A DNA stretch of 64,000 bases. Origin: Filifactor alocis ATCC 35896. Its GTDB lineage: Bacteria > Bacillota > Clostridia > Peptostreptococcales > Filifactoraceae. The stretch spans positions 248,001 through 312,000 of the forward strand of contig NC_016630.1 of NCBI RefSeq assembly GCF_000163895.2, in the 5' to 3' direction. The position numbers and the translations under genes are program-made. Under the pieces are notes generated by a model that saw only the letters and a list, made by a program, of their open reading frames with translations, ran no database searches and had not been told where the DNA came from. Numbering within the stretch: the first letter of the stretch is position 1; each line of letters starts with the position of its first letter. Below are positions 28,151-36,139 of this stretch, one piece after another.

Positions 28151-28165
28151 GGGGATTTTTATAAT

Positions 28166-29521
28166 ATGAATCGATTTAATATTCAAGAGACGATTAAAAT
28201 GCTCGATGAACAAAATTTGGATATCAGAACAGTTACTATGGGAATTTCGTTATTGGATTGTTGTGATTCTAATGCTGAAAGGTCTTGTACCAAGATTTAT
28301 GATAAAATTACTTATTTAGCAGAACATCTTGTATCTACTTCTGATGAAATTGGAAATAAATATGGTATAAAGGTAGTTAACAAACGAATTTCTGTTACAC
28401 CTATTTCTTTAATTGCAGGAGCTACCAACGAAACAAACTATGTTTCATTTGCAAAAGTTTTAGACAAGGCTGCAAAGGAGACAGGAGTAAATTTTGTTGG
28501 AGGTTTTTCTGCATTAGTCCATAAAAAAGCAACACAAAGCGATATGATATTAATGAACTCCATTCCGGAAGCCCTCTCCGAAACAGATTTGGTTTGTTCC
28601 AGTGTCAATGTAGGAAGTACAAAGACAGGAATTAATATGGATGCTGTAGCGTTGATGGGAAGGATAATAAAACAAACTGCCTATCTAACAAAAGAAAAAG
28701 ATAGTTTAGGGTGTGCAAAACTTGTTGTTTTCTGCAATGCAGTAGAAGATAATCCTTTTATGGCAGGTGCATTTCATGGAGTAGGAGAAGGGGATAATAG
28801 CATCAGTGTAGGGATTAGTGGCCCCGGTGTAGTGAAGTCGGCTCTTGAAAAAGTAAAGGGAGAAAGCATTCAAGTAGTATCTGAGAAAATCAAGCAGACT
28901 TCTTTTAAAATTACAAGAATGGGTGAGTTGATTGGAAAAGAAGTTGCTCAACAATTAAATTTACCTTTTGGAATCGTAGATTTATCATTGGCACCAACTC
29001 CTGCGATAGGTGATAGTGTTGCCAGAATTTTAGAAGAAATCGGTTTGGAACAGGTCGGAACACATGGTACGACTGCCGCACTGGCATTACTAAACGATGC
29101 GGTCAAAAAAGGGGGAACAATGGCTTCTTCCAACGTTGGTGGATTAAGTGGTGCGTTTATTCCGGTAAGTGAAGATGAAGGCATGATTGCTGCAGCGGAA
29201 AATAAAACGATTTCATTAGATAAATTGGAGGCTATGACGTGTGTTTGCTCGGTAGGATTAGATATGATTGCTATTCCGGGAGATACTCCGGCTGAAACAA
29301 TCTCTGCCATCATCGCAGATGAAAGTGCAATCGGCATGATTAACCAAAAAACCACAGCGGTTAGAGTGATTCCGGTGTACGGAAAAAAGGAAGGTGAAGT
29401 TGTGGAGTTCGGCGGATTATTAGGATATGCACCGATTATGAAAGTGAATTCGGCAAAAAGCAATCTCTTTATTGAGCGTGGAGGATTTATTCCTGCGCCT
29501 ATTCACAGTTTTAAGAATTAA
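28166..29521 (+). CDS. UPF0210/PFL-family protein (DUF711)
   Basis: A 451-residue cytosolic protein belonging to the DUF711 family, distantly related to pyruvate formate-lyase-like folds. Characteristic segments are TVTMGISLLDC near the start, VGGFSALVHKK, LMNSIPEALSETD, the glycine-rich VGISGPGVVKSAL and the C-terminal FIERGGFIPAPI. It lies directly behind the ACT gene with a GGGG-rich ribosome-binding site, so ligand sensing by the ACT protein may control it; that is inference. No enzymatic activity is assigned. Confidence 0.88.
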   Translation: MNRFNIQETIKMLDEQNLDIRTVTMGISLLDCCDSNAERSCTKIYDKITYLAEHLVSTSDEIGNKYGIKVVNKRISVTPISLIAGATNETNYVSFAKVLDKAAKETGVNFVGGFSALVHKKATQSDMILMNSIPEALSETDLVCSSVNVGSTKTGINMDAVALMGRIIKQTAYLTKEKDSLGCAKLVVFCNAVEDNPFMAGAFHGVGEGDNSISVGISGPGVVKSALEKVKGESIQVVSEKIKQTSFKITRMGELIGKEVAQQLNLPFGIVDLSLAPTPAIGDSVARILEEIGLEQVGTHGTTAALALLNDAVKKGGTMASSNVGGLSGAFIPVSEDEGMIAAAENKTISLDKLEAMTCVCSVGLDMIAIPGDTPAETISAIIADESAIGMINQKTTAVRVIPVYGKKEGEVVEFGGLLGYAPIMKVNSAKSNLFIERGGFIPAPIHSFKN

Positions 29522-29564
29522 TAGCATGAGAGTGTATTTAAAATTTTGAACAATATCATAATCT

Positions 29565-29608
29565 AAAAAAGATGTCTTCAATGGTACTCTTTGAAAACAT
29601 CTCTTTTT
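29565..29608 (+). terminator. Terminator of the ACT/UPF0210 operon
   Basis: AAAAAAGATGTCTTCA (29565-29580) pairs with TTGAAAACATCTCTTTTT (29591-29608) with small bulges; the right arm ends in T residues. Confidence 0.75.
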
Positions 29609-29616
29609 GTATATAG

Positions 29617-29646
29617 AAAAAATCCTACGTGTAATAACGCAGGATT
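29617..29646 (-). terminator. Terminator of yebC (minus strand)
   Basis: On the minus strand, AATCCTGCG pairs with CGTAGGATT (one mismatch) and is followed by TTTTT. It lies back to back with the + strand terminator, separating convergent units. Confidence 0.75.
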
Positions 29647-29678
29647 AAAATACTCACAATTGTTCAATATTCTTCTAA

Positions 29679-30392
29679 CTATACTTGTTGGTTCGTGTAT
29701 ACCTCTTGGATATCATCATCATCATCCAACATATCCAAAAGCTTTTCCAGTTGTTTTACTGCAGAGCCTTCCACTGCCGTATAAGTTTGAGGAATCATAC
29801 TCACTTCAGCAGATAGAATATCATATCCTTTGGTTTGGATTGCATCTTTTACTTCATATACGGATGATGGATCAGTGTAAATTTCAAATCCATCTTCTTC
29901 AGATAAAAAATCTTCTGCACCTGCTTCTAACGCAACTTCCATCAAGCTATCTTCAGAAATATCATCTGATTTTTTAATCAATATGATACCTTTTCTGTCA
30001 AACATGAAAGAAACGCATCCTGATGTTCCCAAATTTCCACCATTCTTATCTAAATAATATCTTACATTTCCGGCAGTCCTATTCTTATTATCTGTAAGAG
30101 TCTCAATAATCATAGCAACTCCACCGGGACCATAACCTTCGTATACAATACTTTCAAAGTTTTCTGAATCTCCTGCACCTGTTCCTTTTTTTATGGCACG
30201 TTCAATATTATCATTAGGCATATTCATCGCTTTCGCTTTTTCAATTGCAGTTTTTAAGGAAGCATTATATTCAGGATCAGGTCCACCTTCTTTCACGGCA
30301 ACTGTAATCAAACGCGCATATTTTGTAAATACAGCAGCTCTTTTTGAATCTTGCTTATTTTTTCTACCTTCGATATTATGTATTCTTCCCAT
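29679..30392 (-). CDS. yebC: YebC/PmpR-family translation or transcription regulator
   Basis: The only minus-strand gene in the left half. The 237-residue protein starts with the invariant MGRIHNIEGRKNKQDSKRA segment (family consensus usually begins MAGHSKW), followed by PDPEYNASLKTAIEKAKAMN, NIERAIKKGTG, the central YEGYGPGGVAMIIE and VRYYLDKNGGNLG. YebC proteins have been described as DNA-binding regulators and, more recently, as ribosome factors helping at proline stretches. A strong AAGGAGGAGC ribosome-binding site precedes the start. Replacement of the GHSKW start by GRIHNI marks the second YebC subgroup found in Firmicutes. Confidence 0.92.
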   Translation of the reverse strand: MGRIHNIEGRKNKQDSKRAAVFTKYARLITVAVKEGGPDPEYNASLKTAIEKAKAMNMPNDNIERAIKKGTGAGDSENFESIVYEGYGPGGVAMIIETLTDNKNRTAGNVRYYLDKNGGNLGTSGCVSFMFDRKGIILIKKSDDISEDSLMEVALEAGAEDFLSEEDGFEIYTDPSSVYEVKDAIQTKGYDILSAEVSMIPQTYTAVEGSAVKQLEKLLDMLDDDDDIQEVYTNQQV

Positions 30393-30427
30393 AAGCTCCT
30401 CCTTGTCTTTATTTATTACAATTATGA

Positions 30428-30456
30428 ATTATACAACAATATACTCTTTTCATCAA
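30428..30456 (-). promoter_or_regulatory. Sigma-A-type promoter of yebC (minus strand)
   Basis: Read on the minus strand: TTGATG, a 17-base spacer, then TATAAT, about 35 bases before the yebC start. Confidence 0.7.
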
Positions 30457-30511
30457 CACAAAAATAATTTTTAGATTATATTGTCTATATTTTCAAAAAT
30501 ACATTAAATCA

Positions 30512-30520
30512 TGATATAAT
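30512..30520 (+). promoter_or_regulatory. Extended -10 promoter of the DUF3783-like operon
   Basis: TGATATAAT at 30512-30520, with TTCAAA as a weak -35 at 30492-30497 (17-base spacer). Confidence 0.6.
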
Positions 30521-30560
30521 GTAATGAAATAAAGTTTTTATATAAAGGGGTCTTGATTTT

Positions 30561-30950
30561 ATGAAAAAGATTTTACTGAATGGAATAGATGGAATAAGGG
30601 AAGATGAGATTATATCCACGTTAAAATATTTTAACCTGGATCAATATGCGTCAAAAATAACTTCTTCTGATTTAAATCAAAAGGTAGGATACTGTCTTGG
30701 AATTGATGGATACGTAAAAGAGAACCACAACTTCTCACAAGATGTTTCTAAAATTGAGTTTGTGTTTTTAGCAGGATTAGATCGGGAAAGTGTTATGAAT
30801 ATCATAAATTATATGAGAGAACATGATATTAAAAGACCAATTTTTTCTATGATTACTCCAACAAATATCGATTGGATTTTAGGAAATTTAATAGAAGATG
30901 TTTATGAAGAACATCTCATGATGACACAAGGAGGGGAGTCCGGTAAATAG
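30561..30950 (+). CDS. DUF3783-like small protein
   Basis: A 129-residue cytosolic protein with a good AAAGGGG ribosome-binding site. The pattern KKILLNGIDGIREDEIISTL at the start, FVFLAGLDRESVMNIINYMR in the middle and RPIFSMITPTNIDW near the end matches the DUF3783 group found in Firmicutes, whose function is unknown. Its last codons carry AGGAGGGG (30929-30936), apparently the ribosome-binding site for the next gene, rluD, so the two are translationally coupled. Confidence 0.7.
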   Translation: MKKILLNGIDGIREDEIISTLKYFNLDQYASKITSSDLNQKVGYCLGIDGYVKENHNFSQDVSKIEFVFLAGLDRESVMNIINYMREHDIKRPIFSMITPTNIDWILGNLIEDVYEEHLMMTQGGESGK

Positions 30951-31878
30951 CGATTTTTCTTCTACTAAAAAATTTGTTGTTTTAGAAGATGAGGGAATGC
31001 GATTGGATCAATTTATTTCTTCAAATCTTCCAAGTATATCTCGTTCTTATATCCAAAAGTTGATTGACGAAAAACGAGTACTTGTGAATGGAAAATACGA
31101 AAAAAAAAGTTTTTTGCTAAAATCTTTTGACAATATTGAAATTTACATCCCTGAGCCTAAAAGTATCGAAATTTCTCCTGAAAATATTCCGCTGAATATT
31201 TTATTTGAAGATAAAGATATTTTGATTGTAAATAAAGAAAAAGGAATGGTTGTTCATCCTGCACCGGGAAATTATTCTCACACGTTAGTGAACGCCATTT
31301 TATATCATTGCAAAGGTAATCTTTCTGAAATCAACGGATATATTCGACCTGGTATTGTTCATCGGATTGATAAAGATACATCCGGAATATTAGTGATTGC
31401 AAAAAATAATGATGCTCATCAATTTCTTTCTGAACAATTTAAGGAACATTCTATTCAAAGAGAATATCAATTAATTACTTTCGGAAATATTAAAACAACT
31501 CATTTATCTATCGAACAACCGATTGGACGAAACCCAAAAAACAGACTTCAAATGGCTGTAGTTCCTAACGGAAAACCTGCCATTACACATTTAACTGTCA
31601 TTGAAAATTTTAAAGATAAAACATATTTAAAAGCAAGATTGGAAACCGGTAGAACTCATCAAATCAGAGTACATTGTACTTATATAGGCCATCCTTTACT
31701 CGGTGATTCTTTATACACTAATAGAAAGTGTGAATATCAATTGCAAGGTCAGACATTACATGCAGGATATTTAGGTTTTGTTCATCCGACGAGCAAGAAA
31801 TTTATAGAATTTTATTCGCCTTTGCCCGAATATTTTTCTCACATTTTACGAAATGAAACATTAAAACTTCAAAAGTAA
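30943..31878 (+). CDS. rluD: RluD-like pseudouridine synthase with S4 domain
   Basis: Converts uridines of 23S rRNA to pseudouridine. An S4 RNA-binding domain (from RLDQFISSNLP) precedes the catalytic domain with GIVHRIDKDTSGILV (catalytic Asp in HRID) and LETGRTHQIRVH. The start is problematic. The ATG at 30997 has no spaced ribosome-binding site and would cut away KKFVVLEDEG, the normal first strand of S4-type RluD proteins, which is open in frame upstream. AGGAGGGG at 30929-30936 points to initiation near 30943, where the in-frame codon is GTA. I give 30943 as the likely coding start; the conventional ATG call would be 30997. Confidence 0.8.
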   Translation, partial: VNSDFSSTKKFVVLEDEGMRLDQFISSNLPSISRSYIQKLIDEKRVLVNGKYEKKSFLLKSFDNIEIYIPEPKSIEISPENIPLNILFEDKDILIVNKEKGMVVHPAPGNYSHTLVNAILYHCKGNLSEINGYIRPGIVHRIDKDTSGILVIAKNNDAHQFLSEQFKEHSIQREYQLITFGNIKTTHLSIEQPIGRNPKNRLQMAVVPNGKPAITHLTVIENFKDKTYLKARLETGRTHQIRVHCTYIGHPLLGDSLYTNRKCEYQLQGQTLHAGYLGFVHPTSKKFIEFYSPLPEYFSHILRNETLKLQK

Positions 31879-31946
31879 TCTATTTCTATAAAATAATCGG
31901 ATATTAATAATTTTTCAAAATTATTTTACATTAGGAGGTTATCTTT

Positions 31947-32375
31947 ATGAACAAAAAGTTAAGTAAAAGAAACGGATTTACACTAATTGAAATTATTATT
32001 TCTATTACACTACTGTTACTCATTGCTACATATGGTATGCTGAAATATCAAAATGTGAAAGAAAGTGCTCAGCAAAAATTAGATATTGCAAGTGCTGTCA
32101 GTTTTGCAGAAACATTGGAATTAGCATTGATGGATAATCCGAATTGTTTTAACGATAAGCAAATCATACAATCAAATGATCCTATTGTAACAAAATACAC
32201 TCATTCCATCCTTGCTGCAAAAAGCAAAAAGTACTTCGGTCCGTTCACTGCGACCATAAAAAAATCATCCGCTGATGAATACAGCTTTGAAATTACAGCA
32301 AATAATAACAAAGTTTATCCACAGGAAGAATCAGGAAATAACAATACAAACAGTATGGGTAAAACAAAGGAGTAG
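31947..32375 (+). CDS. Small type IV prepilin-like protein
   Basis: The ATG has TAGGAGGT upstream. The 142-residue product has a class III signal: leader MNKKLSKRNG, cleavage before FTLIE with the glutamate at +5, then a hydrophobic helix to about residue 33. The remaining 110 residues are a small globular head with a short Asn/Ser-rich tail. It has the size of a true pilin or pseudopilin. It lies between two pseudouridine synthase genes, 20 kb from the pilus locus, and its stop is one base from the next ATG, so it is translated with rluA-type gene. Processing by the pilD at 10327-11115 is likely. Confidence 0.85.
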   Translation: MNKKLSKRNGFTLIEIIISITLLLLIATYGMLKYQNVKESAQQKLDIASAVSFAETLELALMDNPNCFNDKQIIQSNDPIVTKYTHSILAAKSKKYFGPFTATIKKSSADEYSFEITANNNKVYPQEESGNNNTNSMGKTKE

Positions 32376-32376
32376 T

Positions 32377-33048
32377 ATGGAAAAAATACAGGTATTGTAT
32401 GAAGATAATCATGTTATTGTGGTAGTCAAACCCTACAGAATTCCATCACAAGAGGATAACTCCAATGATACTGATATGCTTACCATCGTAAAAGAGTATA
32501 TCAAGGAAAAGTATCAGAAACCCGGAAATGTTTTTGTCGGGTTGGTACATCGATTGGACAGGGTCACCGGCGGACTTATGGTTTTTGCAAAAACATCAAA
32601 AGCTGCAAGTCGTTTATCCGAACAAATACGAACCAATCAAATTGAAAAAAAATATTTAGCTGTTGTTCATGGAAGTCTTAAAACATCATCCGGTCAATTG
32701 GAAGATTTTATAAAAAAATCTTCTTCTAAAAATATTGTATCTGTCTGTTCTAAACATGATAAAAATGCTAAAAAATGTATTCTCAACTATCATGTTATAT
32801 CTTGTTTACCGGATTATTCTTTGATAAATGTCCATCTTTTAACAGGAAGATCACACCAAATTAGAGTTCAGTTTTCATCAAGAGGTCATTCTATTGTTGG
32901 AGATGTAAAATATGGTTCTGCTGAAAAACTGAGAGGTCACATTGCATTATGGGCATATAAGCTATCTTTCTTTCATCCGACCAAAAAAGAAAAAATGGAA
33001 TTTACTTACTTTCCGGGGGGCCATCCGTTCAATTTGTTTCATATTTAA
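32377..33048 (+). CDS. RluA-family pseudouridine synthase without S4 domain
   Basis: The ATG at 32377 is chosen because AAAGGAG lies at 32366-32372; longer in-frame extension upstream overlaps the pilin gene and has no support. The 223-residue protein is a single catalytic domain with VGLVHRLDRVTGGLMVF (catalytic Asp in HRLD) and LLTGRSHQIRVQF. It lacks the S4 domain present in the rluD-like neighbour, so it probably modifies a different rRNA or tRNA uridine. Co-translation with the small pilin is implied by the one-base gap. Confidence 0.88.
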   Translation: MEKIQVLYEDNHVIVVVKPYRIPSQEDNSNDTDMLTIVKEYIKEKYQKPGNVFVGLVHRLDRVTGGLMVFAKTSKAASRLSEQIRTNQIEKKYLAVVHGSLKTSSGQLEDFIKKSSSKNIVSVCSKHDKNAKKCILNYHVISCLPDYSLINVHLLTGRSHQIRVQFSSRGHSIVGDVKYGSAEKLRGHIALWAYKLSFFHPTKKEKMEFTYFPGGHPFNLFHI

Positions 33049-33063
33049 CGTCTGTTAATAAGT

Positions 33064-33084
33064 AATATTATTTTCTATAATATT
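33064..33084. promoter_or_regulatory. Inverted repeat upstream of perR
   Basis: AATATTA (33064-33070) and TAATATT (33078-33084) form a 7-7-7 inverted repeat. Two -10-like TATAAT sequences follow before the perR start. It could be part of an autoregulatory operator, but it is not the classical 7-1-7 PerR box. Confidence 0.35.
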
Positions 33085-33159
33085 TCGAATGCTTTTATAA
33101 TATCCTGTTTAATGATATAATTAGGAACAATAAACTCAGAAAAGGAGTGTTTTGACGTC

Positions 33160-33591
33160 ATGAGTATATCTTCTCTAAAATCATATAGTGCCTTGCTAAA
33201 GACAAAAGGGATTAAGCCATCTTTTCAAAGGGTAAAAATTATGGAATTTCTTCAAAACAATCATATTCATCCCTCTGTAAATGACATCTACTTTGCACTC
33301 ATTAAAGAAATTCCTTCGCTATCTAAAACAACAGTATATAACACTCTAAACTTAATGAAAGAATGTTCATTAGTAAAGATATTGAATATTGATGAAACAG
33401 AAGCTCATTATGACATCAATACTCATCCACACGGTCATTTTATGTGTACGAAATGTGGAGAAATCTGTGATATTGATACCAAATTAGATGAAGGTTCTTG
33501 TAACCTTTTAGATGGATATATTGTAGAACATATTGAATTTACATTGTTTGGAATCTGCCCCAAATGTAGACATAGGTGTAGTTCCAATTAA
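33160..33591 (+). CDS. perR: Peroxide-sensing regulator PerR (Fur family)
   Basis: A winged-helix metal-dependent repressor of peroxide defence. The 143-residue protein keeps the regulatory-metal ligands of Bacillus PerR at the same numbers: His37, Asp85, His91, His93 and Asp104. Asp85 is the residue that distinguishes PerR from Fur, and His37 and His91 are the ones oxidised by hydrogen peroxide. Structural zinc ligands are Cys96/Cys99 (CTKC) and Cys133/Cys136 (CPKC). The DNA-recognition helix is in SLSKTTVYNTLNLM. No peroxide-defence gene lies beside it, so it acts in trans. Confidence 0.93.
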   Translation: MSISSLKSYSALLKTKGIKPSFQRVKIMEFLQNNHIHPSVNDIYFALIKEIPSLSKTTVYNTLNLMKECSLVKILNIDETEAHYDINTHPHGHFMCTKCGEICDIDTKLDEGSCNLLDGYIVEHIEFTLFGICPKCRHRCSSN

Positions 33592-33638
33592 TCAGTATTT
33601 GTATTTATCTACCATATTACTTACAAAGGAGCATATTT

Positions 33639-35342
33639 ATGAATTTTAAAAAATTAGTATATACATTATTACAGAACATTTTATCTACAAATAACGAGAT
33701 TGACATCGAATCTCTAATTGAAGTCCCTGCTAATCCGGAAATGGGAGATTATTCATTTCCTTGTTTTAAACTGGCAAAACTGTATAGAAAAGCACCAAAT
33801 CTAATTGCTGAAGATTTGGTAAAACAACTGCCTGATACAGAAGAATTTGAGTCTATAAAGGCTATTTCCGGCTATATCAATTTTACTATCAATAAAAAAT
33901 TACTTGCAAAACAAGTGATAGAAACCGTGTTGTCTGAAAAGGAAAATTATGGAAAATCTGATTATGGAAAACATAAAAATGTGATAGTGGAGTATTCTTC
34001 TCCAAATATTGCAAAACCTTTTCATATCGGACATATCAGATCTACTGTAATAGGCCACGCTTTAGACAGAATTTATCAATCTGTAGGCTTCAACACGATA
34101 GCAATTAATCATCTTGGTGATTATGGGACCCAATTTGGAAAATTGATTGTAGCCTTTAAAAAATGGGGAGATCGTTCAGTCATAGAGAAAGACCCTATCA
34201 ATGAATTGTTAAAATTATATGTGAAATTTCATGAAGAAGCAGAAGTCCATTCTGAGTTAGAAGATGAAGCCAGAGAATGGTTCAGAAAATTAGAAGAAGA
34301 TAAAGATCCGGAAGCGGTACAATTATGGCAATGGATTAGAGATATTTCTCTAAAAGAATTTGACAAAGTTTATAGTATGCTTGGAATTGAGTATGATTCA
34401 CTAGCCGGTGAAAGCTTTTATTCCGATAAAATGCCTGCCATCATAGAACATTTGGAAAACATGAATCTTCTTACTGATTCTCAAGGTGCTAAAATTGTAG
34501 ATTTAGAAGAGTATGGTATGCCACCTGCATTGATTAAAAAGAAAGATGGATCTACACTATATATTACTCGAGACTTAGCAGCGGCAAAATACAGAAAAGA
34601 CACTTATGATTTTTATAAAAATATTTATGTAGTCGGTGCTCCTCAAGAGTTACATTTTAAACAATGGAAAAAAGTTCATGAGCTAAGTGGATATGACTGG
34701 GCAAATGACTGTATACATGTTGCATTTGGAACAGTCTCTTTAGAAGAGGGTGTGTTATCTACAAGAAAAGGAAGAGTAGTATTTTTAGAGGATGTATTAA
34801 ACAAAGCTATTGAAAAAACAAAAGATATCATTCAACAAAAAAATCCTAACTTGGAAAATTTAGATGAAGTTGCAAAACAAGTAGGTGTTGGAGCTATCGT
34901 ATTCCAAGAACTGTCAAATACAAGAATCAAAGATTATACTTTTTCATGGGATAGAGCATTAACCTTTGAAGGAGAAACAGGTCCTTATACCCAATACACC
35001 CATGCAAGATGTTGCTCACTATTAGAAAAAGCAAATGTTGATTTAAACACAGATATAGATTTTTCTATTCTTTCTACAAATAATGATGCAATGAAGGTTA
35101 TTAGAATCATGAGCTCTTTTGAAGATGTATTATTGCGTTGTGCTAAAAAATATGAACCTCATCACTTAACCAGATTTGTATTGGATGTATGTCAAGCTTT
35201 CAATAAATTTTACCATGACAATCCTATATTGACTGCAAATGAAAAAGAAAAGATTGCTTATCTTTCTTTGGTACAAGCGAGTCAAATAGTAATCAAAAAT
35301 GCACTTTGGATTTTAGGAATGGAAGCACCAAGAAAAATGTAA
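33639..35342 (+). CDS. argS: Arginyl-tRNA synthetase
   Basis: Class I aminoacyl-tRNA synthetase charging tRNA-Arg. The 567-residue protein has the N-terminal additional domain (1-110), the HIGH motif in AKPFHIGHIRSTVIG, the VEYSSPN segment before it, LSTRKGRVVFL where many ArgRS lack a canonical KMSKS, and the C-terminal anticodon-binding DALR domain ending NALWILGMEAPRKM. The start has AAAGGAGC upstream. No T-box leader is visible in the 47 bases before it. The next gene follows after 37 bases. Confidence 0.97.
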   Translation: MNFKKLVYTLLQNILSTNNEIDIESLIEVPANPEMGDYSFPCFKLAKLYRKAPNLIAEDLVKQLPDTEEFESIKAISGYINFTINKKLLAKQVIETVLSEKENYGKSDYGKHKNVIVEYSSPNIAKPFHIGHIRSTVIGHALDRIYQSVGFNTIAINHLGDYGTQFGKLIVAFKKWGDRSVIEKDPINELLKLYVKFHEEAEVHSELEDEAREWFRKLEEDKDPEAVQLWQWIRDISLKEFDKVYSMLGIEYDSLAGESFYSDKMPAIIEHLENMNLLTDSQGAKIVDLEEYGMPPALIKKKDGSTLYITRDLAAAKYRKDTYDFYKNIYVVGAPQELHFKQWKKVHELSGYDWANDCIHVAFGTVSLEEGVLSTRKGRVVFLEDVLNKAIEKTKDIIQQKNPNLENLDEVAKQVGVGAIVFQELSNTRIKDYTFSWDRALTFEGETGPYTQYTHARCCSLLEKANVDLNTDIDFSILSTNNDAMKVIRIMSSFEDVLLRCAKKYEPHHLTRFVLDVCQAFNKFYHDNPILTANEKEKIAYLSLVQASQIVIKNALWILGMEAPRKM

Positions 35343-35379
35343 TTTAATTTGATGTGAATAGTTTGAGGATTCTTAGAAT

Positions 35380-36126
35380 ATGACTGAACAAAAATATATG
35401 AATACAGTTTATTATGGAAACGATGAGTTAGTGTATTTGACAACAAGAGCATTATTTTATGATAAACAAAAAAATATAATTTCTATCAATAAAAATCGTT
35501 ATGTTGACGAATTAAAATTATACAAGCATCTAAAAAAAAAGGGAGTAGGGAGTTTATTAAGCTCTCTAATTCCCATTATATTAGTAAACAATTCTATTGA
35601 AACATCTTTTGCTGCTACTTCTCTTTTCTTTCAATGGATAAAGAAGGGGATTACTGTAGAAGAATATGCGTCTATATACCTGTTATGTACGCTGGTGCAA
35701 AATAACACAATAGAGAAGGATGATATTTTTAACATTACTCACAATAATGTATTTGATAAACAAGATACAATTCTATTAGAACGTTTGAAAATTAATCTTA
35801 TCCTTCAATTTGAATCTATTGTAATTCAAATGTTAACCTTTTTAGAACCTGCAAATTTATCATACAACGAAAATTTACTTCTTCATTTGAATGAGGAAAC
35901 AACACAAACACCTAACAGAATGTGTGAATATTTCTTAAAATTAAAGAATCATCAAATAAATGCACCTGACTACCAAGGGAGCTTTGATATTGGTAAAATT
36001 TTCAATTTAAATCAGGGAGATTGTATCAATGATTCTTTATTGGGTCAATTGTCCGTTTCTTCTAAATCAGAAAATGAATTGGAATTAGAAACAAAACGTG
36101 GAATTGTCGTATTATGTCGCAACTAA
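35380..36126 (+). CDS. Uncharacterised protein downstream of argS
   Basis: Not recognised. The protein has 248 residues, mostly helical by eye, with a weakly hydrophobic segment (GVGSLLSSLIPIILVNNSI, about 55-75) too polar to call a firm membrane helix, and no cysteine or histidine motif typical of an enzyme. The start ATG has a weak TGAGGA upstream. It is the last + strand gene; it converges on the recombinase gene with only 13 bases between stop codons, and its terminator lies inside that opposite gene. Confidence 0.55.
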   Translation: MTEQKYMNTVYYGNDELVYLTTRALFYDKQKNIISINKNRYVDELKLYKHLKKKGVGSLLSSLIPIILVNNSIETSFAATSLFFQWIKKGITVEEYASIYLLCTLVQNNTIEKDDIFNITHNNVFDKQDTILLERLKINLILQFESIVIQMLTFLEPANLSYNENLLLHLNEETTQTPNRMCEYFLKLKNHQINAPDYQGSFDIGKIFNLNQGDCINDSLLGQLSVSSKSENELELETKRGIVVLCRN

Positions 36127-36139
36127 TTTTAAATATCAT

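Noticed and set aside
29591..29977. + strand ORF opposite the end of yebC
   Set aside because: It is antisense to a well-conserved gene and crosses two terminator hairpins.
33592..33638. T-box leader before argS
   Set aside because: Only 47 bases separate perR and argS; no T-box sequence or specifier hairpin fits.
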